A program made the translations under genes and the position numbers. The notes under the pieces were generated by a model. That model had not been told where the DNA came from. It did not search any database and saw nothing but the letters and a program-made list of their open reading frames with translations. From positions 992,001-1,056,000 of the forward strand of contig NZ_JAUSYS010000001.1 of the NCBI RefSeq assembly GCF_030817015.1: DNA of 64,000 nucleotides, in the 5' to 3' direction. The first letter of the stretch is position 1. Each line of letters starts with the position of its first letter. The DNA comes from Arthrobacter sp. V1I7. GTDB taxonomy: Bacteria; Actinomycetota; Actinomycetes; Actinomycetales; Micrococcaceae. Positions 63,938 to 64,000 of this stretch are shown piece after piece.

Positions 63938-64000
63938 CTACGCGTTGTAGAAGTTCTCGGTTTCGACTTCGCTGAAGGGAAGAGGCAGACTGGTATCCAT
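63938..64000 (-). CDS. C-terminal tail of an unidentified protein (partial)
   Basis: On the minus strand a frame enters from the right edge and ends with a stop at 63938-63940. Only 20 residues are visible: MDTSLPLPFSEVETENFYNA, where the first Met may be internal. Coding quality is plausible, but the product cannot be identified from this fragment. Confidence 0.35.
   Translation of the reverse strand: MDTSLPLPFSEVETENFYNA

Overview
The window is GC-rich chromosomal DNA from an actinobacterium, most likely an Arthrobacter/Pseudarthrobacter-type member of the Micrococcaceae. The gene families and their order support this: the succinylase lysine branch (dapC, dapD, dapE), a gluABCD glutamate importer, DUF3117 and DUF3107 proteins, an ECF sigma / anti-sigma / tatB / mrp block, a TPP-riboswitch thiOSG operon and a hemA<>hemE-hemY block. 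GTG starts are frequent. No tRNA, rRNA or CRISPR array was seen. All assignments come from reading the translations; no database was searched.

Layout. 1-342 is the 3' end of ychF. 374-7614 looks like an accessory segment: an orphan tyrosine integrase, a paired SMR efflux system, a LacI-controlled sugar module (MFS importer plus cytoplasmic family 3 glycosidase) with a visible promoter and operator, then decayed genes including a truncated polyphosphate glucokinase. 7952-15419 is a complete oligopeptide ABC importer with two binding lipoproteins and a fused double ATPase. 15512-22558 holds an SGNH lipoprotein, typA, a small membrane protein whose 5' end carries a terminator hairpin, a PD-(D/E)XK/AbiEi-type protein flanked by GGACAT-rich repeats (one a 123-bp tandem array), ferredoxin fdxA and dapC.

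22786-36473 is core metabolism and envelope: citrate synthase, galE, a TetR regulator, dapD, dapE, gluABCD, a LOG-family protein, a DivIVA-like protein, a PIG-V-like mannosyltransferase and a DUF3117 protein. 36600-51851 holds an O-methyltransferase, the sigma/anti-sigma pair, tatB, mrp, DUF1003, an MgtE-N/CBS protein, a general stress protein, pepP, a PHP phosphoesterase, an orphan DNA methyltransferase, a DEAD-box helicase, an RNB ribonuclease and a ferritin-like protein. 51872-62937 carries thiamine synthesis (thiE; TPP riboswitch-thiO-thiS-thiG), a pterin dehydratase fusion, DUF3107, a TetR regulator, a MoeB/ThiF-rhodanese protein and the heme genes. The right edge has a secreted Pro/Thr-rich anchored protein and the tail of an unidentified gene.

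The most important quality observation is that four otherwise normal housekeeping genes (the ECF sigma factor at 37990, the PHP protein at 46490, DUF3107 at 56491 and the MoeB N-terminus near 57498) are each put out of frame by one extra base in a short homopolymer. At the sigma factor this creates an artificial-looking 617-residue sigma/anti-sigma fusion frame. Consensus errors are the simplest explanation. The most interesting biological candidates are the repeat-embedded AbiEi/PD-(D/E)XK gene, the terminator hairpin inside the gene after typA, and the LacI-controlled sugar/SMR island beside an orphan integrase.
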